Of a stretch of DNA of 64,000 nucleotides, positions 9,125 to 18,153 are shown piece after piece. The DNA is taken from NCBI RefSeq assembly GCF_033723955.1, contig NZ_CP137555.1, positions 2,224,001 to 2,288,000 of the forward strand, in the 5' to 3' direction. Numbering within the stretch: the first letter of the stretch is position 1; each line of letters opens with the position of its first letter. The notes below the pieces were generated by a model, which saw only the letters and a program-made list of their open reading frames with translations, was not told where the DNA came from and made no database searches. This DNA comes from Microbulbifer pacificus. GTDB lineage: Bacteria; Pseudomonadota; Gammaproteobacteria; Pseudomonadales; Cellvibrionaceae. The position numbers were made by a program, and so were the translations under genes.

Positions 9125-11461
9125 TCAGAAACTGCCTCGCAGGGTCAAACCGTAGGTGCGGGGATAGGAAACATACGCATTGTAGTCCCCCGCCTGTAGT
9201 GGCGAGTCGAAGTGCACGCTGGCGTAGCGGTTGTCGCTGCAGTTCTGGCACCAGGCAGACAGCGACCAGCTGGTGGAATCCGGGCGCAGCCCGATATTCG
9301 CGGCGTACTCACTCTGCGCGTCGACCTTAAGGTTGTTGGAGGTGTTGGAATAGATTTCGGAGTTGTACACCATCCCCACACGGCCAAACAGATTCAGGCC
9401 AGTGGCGATGGGACGCTCGAAATCGAGAGCCAGGTTCGCAGACAGATTCGGTGCCATGGCAAATTCGCGGTCGGCGAGAATGCCCAATACCGGATCGTCG
9501 CCAAAGCGCGCTTCCGCCAGGTGCGTGAGGTCAAACATCAGCGAAAAGGTGTCGTTCAACACGAACTGGTTTTCCAGCTCCAGGCCGTAGACCGTCGCCT
9601 CTGGCGCATTGTCGACACTGAAGCGGGTGCCCTGGAACTGCGCCAGCTGCAGGTCTTCGATGTCGTTGTAGAACACTGCGAAGTTGCTGCGCGCGCGCCC
9701 GTTCCAGTATTCGGTTTTCAGGCCCAGCTCGTAGCCATCCATATATTCGGCGCGGTAGGTTGGATCCCCCGGTATCGCACCGGGAACCTCTTCCGGGTTG
9801 TTCAGGTTGGTGCCGGCGCCGCTGTTGTCGATGTTCACCCCACCGGACTTGTAACCGCGGCTGTAGGAGGCGTAACCCATCACCTGCCCGGTGAAGTGGT
9901 ATTGCGCTGACAGCGAACCGCTGAAGGCGTCCTCCTCGTAGTGATCGTCAAACTCCGGCCCGGGCTGGGCGGTGAGCACCCGGAATACGGCGTTGGGCGC
10001 GGGGGTGAATGCATTGCGGAACATGGCGCCGTTCTTCTCGTCGCGGGAATAGCGCAGGCCAACGGTCAGCCCGAACTGTTCATTGACGTCCAGGTTCCAG
10101 TGCGTAAAGGCGGCGTGGGAGCGGCTGTCTGCGGGCATGTCCACATCGCTCCACTGTCCTTCGGTGGCATCCACGGTGCCGGCGGGAAAGCCATAGAGCT
10201 GGGTAAACAGGGTATCCCAGTAGAACTGTGCCTGGTCGCCCCACCAGAGTTCGTGGTGCGCATCGATGTCTTCATCGGCGTAATACGCTCCAACCACATA
10301 GTCGCCGCCAGAAAAGGGACCGAAACTTTCCACATCACCATTCAGGGTGAACTCCTGGGAAATCATCTTGGTTCTGAGGGATTCACTGATGGAGAGGATA
10401 TTGGCGCCGACAAAATCCGCATCCATGCCCTGCTGGGAGATGCGCCAGTCGCGAATGCTGGACACGGACTTGAGCGTGCGCCCGCCGTCCAGCTCCCAGG
10501 CCATGTGCAGTACCGCGCCCTTGTCGTCGATGGACTGGTCGGTGGGGTTACTCAGCACCTGCTGGTAGTCCTTCAGATTTTCCGACGGCAATTGTTTGCC
10601 CTGCGCCAGTACCAGTGCATTGATAAATGGCTGGGTGGGGCCGTCGATGGCGTCCACCTGGCCGTAACAGCAGTTATTCTGCTCGTCGAACCAGTCGATA
10701 ATCAGGCGGCTCGAAAAGGTCTCTGAGGGTTGGTACAGGAACTGAACCTTGGCGCCGCGAGGCTCGCGACCGTTGTATTCACCGCCGTTGGGGTCCTCGA
10801 TATAGCCGTCTTCGCTGCCCCAGATGGCGGCCACGCGCATGGCCGCTTTGTCGCTCAGTGGCACGTTGGTGGCACCGCGCACCAGCTGGTTGCCGTAGTT
10901 GCCGACCCCCACTTCATAATCCACGCTGAAGTCATCGGTGGTCGGCGCCTTGCTGTTGAGGATCAGGGCGCCGGCGGAGGTATTCTTGCCGAACAGCGTG
11001 CCCTGCGGGCCGCGCAGAATCTCCAGGCTCTCCATATCCAGCCAGTTCTGCATGGCCTGGCCGGCGCGGGTGCGATAGACACCGTCCACAAACACGCCCA
11101 CCGCGCCCTCGAACGCGCGGCTGTTGCCCACGGTGCCGATACCGCGGATCACGATATTGGCGCTGTTGGCGGCGCTGTTGACCACCGCAAAGCGGGTGCT
11201 GGAGGAGATCTGCTGGATGTTCGCAATGCTGTCCACCTGGGCGGCAGCCAGCTCGTCGCCGGTGACCGCGGTGACGGCCACCGGCACTTCCTGCAGGTTT
11301 TCTTCGCGGCGCTGGGCGGTAACCACCACCTCTTCCAGCTGGCGCGCCTCCTGGGCGGATACCGCGAACGGCACCGCCGCGGCAATTGCCGCCGCCAGTG
11401 CGGTAGTTGCTACGGTCAGGTTGCGCAGGAAAGGATTGTCGTACGTATGCTTAGTAGCCAT
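9125..11461 (-). CDS. TonB-dependent outer-membrane receptor
   Basis: A 778-residue receptor. The ATG at 11461 is preceded by GAGAGGGAAG and gives a signal peptide ending near AVSAQ. A TonB box (LEEVVVTAQ) and plug domain follow (VPVAVTAVTGDEL, then VDGVYRTRAGQA), then a 22-strand-type barrel ending in the aromatic terminus GLTLRGSF, needed for BAM assembly. It belongs to the large proteobacterial TonB receptor group common for plant or terpenoid compounds, but ligand specificity is not readable. It heads a minus-strand operon with two MpaB-type oxygenases, suggesting import of a hydrophobic or bulky substrate for oxidation. Upstream it diverges from VF530. Confidence 0.92.
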   Translation of the reverse strand: MATKHTYDNPFLRNLTVATTALAAAIAAAVPFAVSAQEARQLEEVVVTAQRREENLQEVPVAVTAVTGDELAAAQVDSIANIQQISSSTRFAVVNSAANSANIVIRGIGTVGNSRAFEGAVGVFVDGVYRTRAGQAMQNWLDMESLEILRGPQGTLFGKNTSAGALILNSKAPTTDDFSVDYEVGVGNYGNQLVRGATNVPLSDKAAMRVAAIWGSEDGYIEDPNGGEYNGREPRGAKVQFLYQPSETFSSRLIIDWFDEQNNCCYGQVDAIDGPTQPFINALVLAQGKQLPSENLKDYQQVLSNPTDQSIDDKGAVLHMAWELDGGRTLKSVSSIRDWRISQQGMDADFVGANILSISESLRTKMISQEFTLNGDVESFGPFSGGDYVVGAYYADEDIDAHHELWWGDQAQFYWDTLFTQLYGFPAGTVDATEGQWSDVDMPADSRSHAAFTHWNLDVNEQFGLTVGLRYSRDEKNGAMFRNAFTPAPNAVFRVLTAQPGPEFDDHYEEDAFSGSLSAQYHFTGQVMGYASYSRGYKSGGVNIDNSGAGTNLNNPEEVPGAIPGDPTYRAEYMDGYELGLKTEYWNGRARSNFAVFYNDIEDLQLAQFQGTRFSVDNAPEATVYGLELENQFVLNDTFSLMFDLTHLAEARFGDDPVLGILADREFAMAPNLSANLALDFERPIATGLNLFGRVGMVYNSEIYSNTSNNLKVDAQSEYAANIGLRPDSTSWSLSAWCQNCSDNRYASVHFDSPLQAGDYNAYVSYPRTYGLTLRGSF

Positions 11462-11719
11462 CGGGAGCTTCCCTCTCATCGTTTCATTATCTTTATCGAG
11501 TGATCGGGCCACGGGCGCACAGCGTCTGCCTTTACTACCTGCGCCGCCAGCCAACAGGGGTCGGATCATGGGCAGTATGTAAGGGGCGGTGAAAATAGCT
11601 TCGTCTGTTTGGATGAATTTGCGTTAAATTCACCAGTGGAAACATTCAGAGAATTTTGGCGCCAAAGCCAATGAGATCCGCCATGCACAGAGTGGCGGTG
11701 ACTGCAGAGCGAGGAAAAC

Positions 11720-11962
11720 ATGCATCACGATCAGCCCAACAATCCCCTGCATGGCGTCAAGCTGGAGACCATCGTGCTCGAGCTGGAAAACCATTACGGA
11801 TGGGAGGGGCTCGCCGAGCGCATACCGGTGAACTGTTTTCGCAATGACCCTTCGGTGAAATCCAGCCTGAAGTTTCTGAGGAAAACACCCTGGGCCAGGG
11901 AAAAAGTAGAGGAGCTTTACGTCGCGACGTTCAGCGCTGCAAATCCATGGAAGAAGTCTTGA
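11720..11962 (+). CDS. VF530 family (DUF2132) small DNA-binding protein
   Basis: An 80-residue protein matching the VF530/DUF2132 family over its length: [40 protein letters not shown] and [11 protein letters not shown]. The Vibrio fischeri founding member has a structure resembling DNA-binding folds; a cellular role is not established. The ATG follows GAGGAAAAC. It stands alone, divergent from the TonB receptor. Confidence 0.93.
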   Translation: MHHDQPNNPLHGVKLETIVLELENHYGWEGLAERIPVNCFRNDPSVKSSLKFLRKTPWAREKVEELYVATFSAANPWKKS

Positions 11963-12013
11963 GACCACCCAGAGGAAGGTGAGATCTGTTATCCGTTGTG
12001 TGTAAGGCGGATA

Positions 12014-12101
12014 TCCACGTACGTGGAAATGGTATGGAAATCGAATTTAAAAATGCGCGGGTAAAAAGCAGCCTGTCGCTGTTATTTATATCCCGCGCAT
12101 T
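12014..12101. terminator. Inverted repeats between convergent genes
   Basis: Two symmetric elements lie between VF530 (+) and the small outer-membrane protein gene (-). TCCACGTACGTGGA (12014-12027) is a perfect palindrome. AATGCGCGGG (12052-12061) and CCCGCGCATT (12092-12101) form a 10-bp stem with a 30-nt insert that itself can pair (AGCAGC with GCTGTT). Their position between convergent genes suggests a bidirectional terminator, although no long T run follows. Confidence 0.4.
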
Positions 12102-12133
12102 CTCAGATGGAGTCAATTTGTAAACGGCAGCTA

Positions 12134-12547
12134 TCAGAAGCTGTAACTCAGGCGCAGATTGGCTACGCCTCTGTCACCGTATGCGTTTGCATCAAGCTCG
12201 ACATTGAAGGCTGAACCGGCATTCACACCGATACCGACACCGCCGGCAATTCCGCTTGTGCTGCGCCCGCCCACCACGCCGCCTTTGGCAAGAAAATAGA
12301 CGTCACCAGACGTGCGATAGGTCCCGAAAACCCCGCCAAATGTCACCAGGGTGTCCCGGGTAAATTCACCGTGGACGCCCCAGCCGCTGTCACCCTGATA
12401 ACCCATATTGAAACCTGGGCCGCTACCAGCGGGTGAGCCGTCGATACCACCATAGTGAACGCCGGCATAAAAGCCCTGGGGCTTGGCGAGAGCAGCGGTC
12501 GGTAGTGCGAAAATGAACAGCGCGGGAATCAGAAATTTTTTATTCAT
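12134..12547 (-). CDS. Small outer-membrane beta-barrel-like protein
   Basis: A 137-residue protein with a clear signal peptide (MNKKFLIPALFIFALPTAALA, cleavage about residue 21). The mature part is glycine-rich with alternating hydrophobic and polar residues (YAGVHYGG, GWGVHGEFTRDT, GGVGIGVNAG) and ends in LRLSYSF, an aromatic terminus typical of outer-membrane barrels. At about 116 mature residues it could form a small eight-strand barrel. No specific family is recognised. Convergent with VF530. Confidence 0.7.
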   Translation of the reverse strand: MNKKFLIPALFIFALPTAALAKPQGFYAGVHYGGIDGSPAGSGPGFNMGYQGDSGWGVHGEFTRDTLVTFGGVFGTYRTSGDVYFLAKGGVVGGRSTSGIAGGVGIGVNAGSAFNVELDANAYGDRGVANLRLSYSF

Positions 12548-12835
12548 TATGTGTTTTCAATAAATTGTTGGCATATGAAGTAAACCGCCAAAGGCATTGC
12601 CTCGTGGTAAGGCCGCGCACTGCCCTGTGGTGTCATAGAGCCCTTTACGGCGGCGCCTAAATTAACGGGTGCTCATACTGTGGTCAAGCCGGTGCGATAT
12701 TCGAAAATACGACGAAAATTCTTGATACCGGCATTCAGTAAATGCCCGGCAGTGCGTGTTTTTTCTGACTATTTTTCTTGCGTAAGTGAATTCCCGCCCT
12801 GCCATGGGGCGTATCAGTGCATTTTCGGAGTAGCG

Positions 12836-13372
12836 ATGGCAAGAATATCAACCTGGTGTTTACTGGCGGTGTCCCTGTTGGTGTCTGCCTGCACAGGAAT
12901 CCCCGAGGGGGTTCAGCCGATCGACAATTTCGAGATCGATCGCTATCTCGGCAAATGGTACGAAATCGCGCGCCTGGATCACTCCTTCGAGCGCGGGTTG
13001 AGCCGGGTTACCGCCGAGTACACCCTGCGGCATGACGGTGGAGTGAAGGTGGTCAACCGCGGCTTTGATGCACAGAAGGCCAAGTGGAAGGAGTCTGTCG
13101 GCAGGGCGTATTTCGTCGGCGCGCCGAATGTGGGGCACTTGAAGGTTTCGTTCTTCGGGCCCTTTTACGGCTCCTATGTCATTTTCGAGCTGGACAAAGA
13201 ATATCGCTACGCGATGGTTTCCGGGCCGGATCGTTCCTATCTGTGGCTGCTGTCGCGCACGCCCACGGTGGATGAGTCGGTGAAACAGCGTTTTCTCGAG
13301 CGCGCCGGTGAACTGGGCTTTGCTACCGCTGAGCTGATTCTGGTGGAGCAGTCGCCCATCACACCGGACTGA
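12836..13372 (+). CDS. blc: Lipocalin family lipoprotein (Blc-like)
   Basis: A 178-residue bacterial lipocalin. The ATG at 12836 follows a CGGAG ribosome site and gives a lipoprotein signal with lipobox LVSAC (acylated Cys20). The lipocalin signature FEIDRYLGKWYEIARLDHSF occurs right after the linker; FFGPFYGSYVIFELD, then YRYAMVSGPDRSYLWLLSRTP, are the conserved second and third blocks. Blc-type proteins bind lysophospholipids or fatty acids at the outer membrane and are usually stress-induced. The preceding 288 bp (12548-12835) is the divergent promoter space with the outer-membrane protein gene; I see no clear operator there. Confidence 0.93.
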   Translation: MARISTWCLLAVSLLVSACTGIPEGVQPIDNFEIDRYLGKWYEIARLDHSFERGLSRVTAEYTLRHDGGVKVVNRGFDAQKAKWKESVGRAYFVGAPNVGHLKVSFFGPFYGSYVIFELDKEYRYAMVSGPDRSYLWLLSRTPTVDESVKQRFLERAGELGFATAELILVEQSPITPD

Positions 13373-13514
13373 ATGCCCTCCCCTGCGCGGTAGTCACGCC
13401 ATTAACTATGTTCCCTTTCAGGCCGCTTTAGGGGACTCATTTCCCAATGGGCCCGGCATGCGGGGCTTATCTATACTGCCTGAAGCTGATTGATATACAC
13501 ACAGTGGTGGCGGT

Positions 13515-14060
13515 GTGAGTTCTTGCGAATCCTGTCGCGGCGAGGCCGTCGCGGCTGCAACCGATTATTCCGGTCCCCCCTTTTCCGATCGGAGAAGGTT
13601 TCTGTGCACCCAACTGGTTGTGGGAGGCGCCTTGGCGGTTTGTCCCGCCGCACTGCTGCAGGCGCAGACGAACCTGCCCGGTGACGCAAAGGAAGCCAGT
13701 TCGCGTCTCGGCAAGTTTTTTGCCATTTCCCAGAAGCTGCTCAGCCCGCTGCCGGTGAATACGCACCTGGATCAGCGGGTGGCGGCGAGATTGCTGGCGG
13801 CACTCAACAGTGAATACCCCAGTTTTCCGCAACAGCTGGATCTGTTCCCCGATGACCCGGGCTACGGCGACCGGCATTCACCGGTGGCGCAATTGATCGT
13901 TGCGGCCTGGTATCTCGGTACCGTGGGCAAGACCCTGGTGACCTTCGAGCGCGCGCTGATGTATCGACTCACCGCGGATATGCTTCCCGTTCCCTCCTAC
14001 TGCACCGGCAGGCCCGGTGACTGGGCCAGTGCGCCTTCGGTAAATGGCGGGAGGGATTAG
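13515..14060 (+). CDS. Small Tat-exported subunit of a GMC-type membrane dehydrogenase (FAD-SLDH family)
   Basis: A 181-residue protein with a twin-arginine signal (SDRRRFLCTQLVVGGALAV) after a 23-residue N-terminal extension. The mature part (FFAISQKLL, then VAQLIVAAWYLGTVG and a terminal YCTGRPGDWASAP) matches the small subunit of sorbitol/fructose/gluconate-type flavocytochrome dehydrogenases. In that family the small subunit carries the Tat signal for the whole complex. The start is GTG; no ATG precedes the RR motif. It is followed 2 bp later by the GMC subunit, forming a three-gene operon with the cytochrome. Confidence 0.85.
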   Translation: MSSCESCRGEAVAAATDYSGPPFSDRRRFLCTQLVVGGALAVCPAALLQAQTNLPGDAKEASSRLGKFFAISQKLLSPLPVNTHLDQRVAARLLAALNSEYPSFPQQLDLFPDDPGYGDRHSPVAQLIVAAWYLGTVGKTLVTFERALMYRLTADMLPVPSYCTGRPGDWASAPSVNGGRD

Positions 14061-14062
14061 GC

Positions 14063-15676
14063 TTGGCAGGCGTCGAAGCGGAATATGTGGTGATCGGCTC
14101 CGGCGTGGCCGGCGCTCTGGTTGCCAATGAGCTGGCGCGGGCGGGGAAATCGGTACTGATACTGGAGGCGGGCCCGCGGGTGCCGCGCTGGCAGACGGTG
14201 GAGCGCTTTCGCAACCAGCCGGACAAGACCGACTTCATGGCGGCCTACCGCTCGGCGCCCTGGGCGCCGCACCCGGAGTATGGGGCGTTCGCCAACGACT
14301 ACCTGATTCTGAAGGGCAGCCACCAATTCAATTCCCAGTACATCCGCGCGGTGGGCGGGACTACATGGCACTGGGCCGCCTCCTGCTGGCGCTTTCTGCC
14401 CAGCGACTTCAAGCTGCAAAGCCTGTACGGCGTAGGCCGCGATTGGCCTATCGACTACAGCGAGCTGGAACCCTGGTACCTGCGCGCAGAACAGGAATTG
14501 GGAGTGTGGGGGCCGCAGGATGAAGCGCTGGGCTCGCCTCGCAGCGCCCCCTACCCCATGGCACCACTGCCGCTGTCCTACAACGAGGCGCGGGTGAAAA
14601 CGCGCATGAATGAGCACAATCCAAAGTGGCGGGTGGTGACCGAACCGGTGGCGCGCAACAGCCGCCCCTACGACGGCCGGCCCACCTGCTGCGGCAACAA
14701 CAACTGCATGCCCATCTGCCCGATCGGTGCCATGTATAACGGCATCGTGCATGTGGAAAAGGCGGAGGCAAACGGTGCTGAACTTATCCACAGCGCGGTG
14801 GTGAACCGGCTGGTGAGCGAGGGCGATCGAATCGTTGCCGCCGAGTACAAGGACCCGGCGGGCAACAATTACCGGATCTCCGGCAAGAAATTTATTCTCG
14901 CGGCAAACGGTATTGAGACACCGAAACTGATGCTGATGTCCCACGGTCGCAACCACCCCACCGGGGTCGGCAACAGTTCGGATATGGTGGGCAGGAACCT
15001 GATGGACCACCCGGGCACCGGGGTGCGCTTCTATGCCGACGAGCGCCTGTGGCCGGGGCGCGGCCCACAGGAAATGACGTCGGTCATTGGCTTTCGCGAC
15101 GGCGCCTTCCGTGCGCAATACGCCGGCAAGAAGCTGCACCTGTCGAATATCTCCGCGATCGAAAAAGCTGCGCGCCATGTACTCTCACAGCGCGACCCTA
15201 TCGACACCCCCGAACTCACCGAGCGTATCCGCGACCGCGCCGCGCGCTATGTGGAGTTCAACAGCTTCCACGAGTTGCTGCCGCACCCGGAAAACCGCAT
15301 CCGCCCGAGCACTTCGGAAAACGATGCCAGCGGTATACCGAGGCCGGAAATCACCTATCGTATCGACGATTATGTAGTGAAAAGTACCGCCCACACCCGC
15401 GAGACCTATGCCGAGATTGCCAAATTGCTGGGTGGCACCGAGGTGACGTTTGTCGATGACTTCGCGCCCAATAACCACATCAGTGGCACCACCATCATGG
15501 GTGAGAGCGCGGCCGATTCCGTGGTGGATAAGGATTGTCGCACCTTCGATCATCCCAACCTGTTTATCGCCGGCAGCGCGGTGATGCCTACCGTTGGCAC
15601 GGTCAATGTCACCCTGACCATTGCCGCCCTCGCCCTGCGCCTCGCTGACACCCTGATCCGGGAGGGAGGCGGATGA
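14063..15676 (+). CDS. GMC-family FAD oxidoreductase, catalytic subunit of a periplasmic dehydrogenase
   Basis: A 537-residue GMC flavoprotein. The dinucleotide-binding fold is at the N terminus (VVIGSGVAGALVANELA), followed by the VGGTTWHW loop, a CCGNNNCMPICPIGA cysteine cluster typical of gluconate/sorbose dehydrogenase large subunits (probably an iron-sulfur site), and the GMC_oxred_C end with NNHISGTTIMG and a final LFIAGSAVMPTVGTVN. It has no signal peptide, as expected if it is co-exported with the Tat small subunit. The TTG start follows GGAGGGAT. The stop overlaps the cytochrome ATG. It likely oxidises a sugar, sugar acid or polyol; the substrate is open. Confidence 0.92.
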   Translation: MAGVEAEYVVIGSGVAGALVANELARAGKSVLILEAGPRVPRWQTVERFRNQPDKTDFMAAYRSAPWAPHPEYGAFANDYLILKGSHQFNSQYIRAVGGTTWHWAASCWRFLPSDFKLQSLYGVGRDWPIDYSELEPWYLRAEQELGVWGPQDEALGSPRSAPYPMAPLPLSYNEARVKTRMNEHNPKWRVVTEPVARNSRPYDGRPTCCGNNNCMPICPIGAMYNGIVHVEKAEANGAELIHSAVVNRLVSEGDRIVAAEYKDPAGNNYRISGKKFILAANGIETPKLMLMSHGRNHPTGVGNSSDMVGRNLMDHPGTGVRFYADERLWPGRGPQEMTSVIGFRDGAFRAQYAGKKLHLSNISAIEKAARHVLSQRDPIDTPELTERIRDRAARYVEFNSFHELLPHPENRIRPSTSENDASGIPRPEITYRIDDYVVKSTAHTRETYAEIAKLLGGTEVTFVDDFAPNNHISGTTIMGESAADSVVDKDCRTFDHPNLFIAGSAVMPTVGTVNVTLTIAALALRLADTLIREGGG

Positions 15677-16992
15677 GGTCCGCCATTGCCCTCGCAGCGA
15701 TACTTTTTGCGCTCTCTCCGCTGGCGTGGGTCCGCGCACAGGAAATCTGGGACATCGCCGCACAAGAGGAGGTCAATCGCGAACTGAACCGACCTGAACT
15801 GATCGAAAAAGGTCGCTATCTAGCCGTTGCCGGCGACTGCAGGGCCTGCCACACCCGCGCTGGGGGTCCGGTCTTTGCCGGTGGTCGCGCCATGGCGATA
15901 CCTGCGCTCGGAACCATATACAGCAGCAACATCACCCCGGACGCCAACAGTGGTATTGGCGGCTGGTCGCTGGAGGAATTCGACGGTGCACTGCGCCGGG
16001 GTATTGGTAAAGGTGGGCGCAATCTCTACCCCGCCATGCCCTACGAGGCCTATGCGAAGATTACCGACGACGATATCGCGGCACTCTACGCCTACTTCAT
16101 GTTCGGGGTGGAACCGGTACACGACAATCCACCCGCCAATACCGTGCGCAAGACGCTCAGCGCGCGCTGGCCACTGAAGGTCTGGAATTACCTGTTCGCG
16201 CCGGATAAGCCGTTTAAACCGAACCCGCAGCAGAGCGATGAGTGGAATCGCGGCGCTTATCTGGTGCAGGGCCTCACCCATTGCGGTGAGTGCCACACTC
16301 CCCGCGGTATCGCGTTCCAGGAAAAGGCCTACGATGAAACGGACAAAGGCTTCCTCAGTGGCGGCCCGGTGTTCGATGGATGGCGGGCCTACAACATCAC
16401 CCCGCATCCGGTCAGTGGCATCGGCCAGTGGAGCGCTGAGCAGCTCACCCAGTACCTGAAAACCGGCCACGTAAACCGCCTCGCCCAGGCCGGCGGCCCG
16501 ATGGCGGAAGCCGTGGAAAACAGTTTCGCGAAAATGACCGACAGCGATATCGCCGCCATGGTCACCTACCTGCGCAGCATCCGCCCCATCAACAGCGGCG
16601 CCAGGCATCCGCGCCAGCAGCTGGGCTCCGCGGCCAGCGATGTGATCATCAAGCGGGGAAATTCTCTGGCGGTAGACCGCAGCCCCATACTTCACTCCGA
16701 CGGCGCGCGCCTGTATCTCGGCCTGTGTGCCAGCTGCCACGCTGTGGACGGCACCGGCAGCAGAGATGGCTACTATCCCTCACTGGTACACAACTCCACC
16801 GTGGGTGCGGCCAGTGACCACAACCTGCGCCAGGCCATTCTCCAAGGCGTAAGCCGCACGGTGAATGGAGAAGAAAAAATGATGCCCGGCTTCGCCAGCG
16901 AGCTGGGAGAACAAGACCTGAAAAACTTGCTGGGCTACCTGCGCCGCCAGTTTGCGACACCGGCCGAGAGCGGTGCCTCCGCGAAAAATTGA
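15673..16992 (+). CDS. Triheme cytochrome c subunit of the GMC dehydrogenase
   Basis: A 439-residue c-type cytochrome with a signal peptide (cleavage near WVRAQ, residue about 23) and three CxxCH heme sites: CRACH (Cys56), CGECH (Cys204) and CASCH (Cys352), spaced evenly in three cytochrome c domains. Such subunits pass electrons from the GMC flavoprotein to ubiquinone or the respiratory chain. ATGA overlap with the GMC gene shows tight coupling. Unlike several acetic-acid-bacterial relatives, I see no clear C-terminal membrane helix in this chain. Confidence 0.92.
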   Translation: MRSAIALAAILFALSPLAWVRAQEIWDIAAQEEVNRELNRPELIEKGRYLAVAGDCRACHTRAGGPVFAGGRAMAIPALGTIYSSNITPDANSGIGGWSLEEFDGALRRGIGKGGRNLYPAMPYEAYAKITDDDIAALYAYFMFGVEPVHDNPPANTVRKTLSARWPLKVWNYLFAPDKPFKPNPQQSDEWNRGAYLVQGLTHCGECHTPRGIAFQEKAYDETDKGFLSGGPVFDGWRAYNITPHPVSGIGQWSAEQLTQYLKTGHVNRLAQAGGPMAEAVENSFAKMTDSDIAAMVTYLRSIRPINSGARHPRQQLGSAASDVIIKRGNSLAVDRSPILHSDGARLYLGLCASCHAVDGTGSRDGYYPSLVHNSTVGAASDHNLRQAILQGVSRTVNGEEKMMPGFASELGEQDLKNLLGYLRRQFATPAESGASAKN

Positions 16993-17180
16993 CTATCGAA
17001 CGGTGAAATTATCCGTGCCAATAAAAATAAATTAGAAATTCGACTCTGGCACTATTTCTGTAGCCCCCGCTATTCGTAAAAACTGATACTTTCGTACCAA
17101 TAAACGCTGAAATTAGCGGTTTTTATGCCGGTATAAGTCCGTTAAAGTTCCGAATCCTATCTTTTCCACGGAGCGGAAAC

Positions 17181-17642
17181 TTGCAGGAACTTGGAATCCC
17201 CTTCTGGGCATTGCTCATTATTGCCTTTGCACTTGTCATGCTGTTTACCGATATCGGTAAGGCCTACACCTTTTCTGAAATGCGCTTGGAAATTACCTGT
17301 CAGGGTGTGCCGGCGGTCGGCGCTGTCGTCAAAAGACGGATTCGCTGGCAAAAGGAACTCACGGATGAGTTTACTGCAGATAGCAGTGGAGTAGTCGTTC
17401 TCCCACAGGTGCGCGAACGCTCAATCATGCAGTTTACTCCATCGGAATTTGTGGCTTCACAAGTGCTGGTTGTGCAGTTTTCCAACCAGGAGTTCAAGAT
17501 CTGGATCAACGCCAAACGGCGGCCACAAAATAACTCCGAGCTGGATGGGAACCCGATGACAATGAAGTGTGAGCTTTCGGATGAACAGCGGTTGGTGACG
17601 GATTTTCGGAATTCATTTCTAACCAATTGCACCTGGAAATAA
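17181..17642 (+). CDS. DUF6795-like exported protein, copy 1 (candidate lipase immunity protein)
   Basis: A 153-residue protein with an N-terminal hydrophobic segment (FWALLIIAFALVMLF) followed by DIGKAYTF, then a transthyretin-like beta domain (AVGAVVKRRIRWQKE, DEFTADSSGVVVLPQV). It resembles the DUF6795 family by sequence feel. The only usable start is a TTG after CGGAGCGGA. It is a clear paralogue of the next gene: both share DIGKAYTFS, WQKE, DEFTAD, FVA[SA]QV, NSEL and end in a CxWK tetrad. Position before a class 3 lipase suggests a periplasmic or inner-membrane protein that neutralises the lipase. This role is inference. Confidence 0.6.
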   Translation: MQELGIPFWALLIIAFALVMLFTDIGKAYTFSEMRLEITCQGVPAVGAVVKRRIRWQKELTDEFTADSSGVVVLPQVRERSIMQFTPSEFVASQVLVVQFSNQEFKIWINAKRRPQNNSELDGNPMTMKCELSDEQRLVTDFRNSFLTNCTWK

Positions 17643-17654
17643 CGGCGTTAATCA

Positions 17655-18125
17655 ATGGACAAAATGTTTTTCAAAAAAATATTTCTGTTAATTATTCTCC
17701 TACCAGCGAGTGGCTATTGTATGGCGGTATTGGATATTGGAAAGGCCTACACCTTCTCCGGAATGAACCTGAAAATTACGCACAAGGGTAACCCGGCGGC
17801 CAATGCCAAGGTGACGAGAATTGTCGAATGGCAAAAGGAGAAGGTTGATGAATTCACCGCAGACGAGAGCGGCAGAGTCACCCTGCCGGAAGTCAAGGAG
17901 CGTTCCCTCAGCCAGCTTTTACCCGTGCAGTTTGTGGCGGCTCAGGTCGTCAATGTTGAATTCCAAGGGGAAGAATACGAGATCTGGGTCAATAGCAAGA
18001 TGAGCCCGGGAAAAAATTCTGAACTGGGCGGCCATCCGCTAGATCTTGAATGCGAACTTACCCGCGAGCCGGTAGCCGTAGAAGATTTCGATACGATTCT
18101 GGTCACCAGCTGTCACTGGAAGTGA
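17655..18125 (+). CDS. DUF6795-like exported protein, copy 2 (candidate lipase immunity protein)
   Basis: A 156-residue paralogue of the preceding gene with a better signal peptide (FFKKIFLLIILLPASGYCM). The mature domain carries GNPAANAKVTRIVEWQKE, DEFTADESGRVTLPEVKERS, FVAAQVVNVEFQGEEYEIW and a final SCHWK. The two Cys near the C terminus (in LECEL and SCHWK) are present in both copies and could form a disulfide in the periplasm. It begins 12 bp after copy 1 and ends 28 bp before the lipase, so the three genes form an operon. The same immunity-like reading applies. Confidence 0.65.
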   Translation: MDKMFFKKIFLLIILLPASGYCMAVLDIGKAYTFSGMNLKITHKGNPAANAKVTRIVEWQKEKVDEFTADESGRVTLPEVKERSLSQLLPVQFVAAQVVNVEFQGEEYEIWVNSKMSPGKNSELGGHPLDLECELTREPVAVEDFDTILVTSCHWK

Positions 18126-18153
18126 CGTAAATAACCGAAACAGGGAAATAGTT

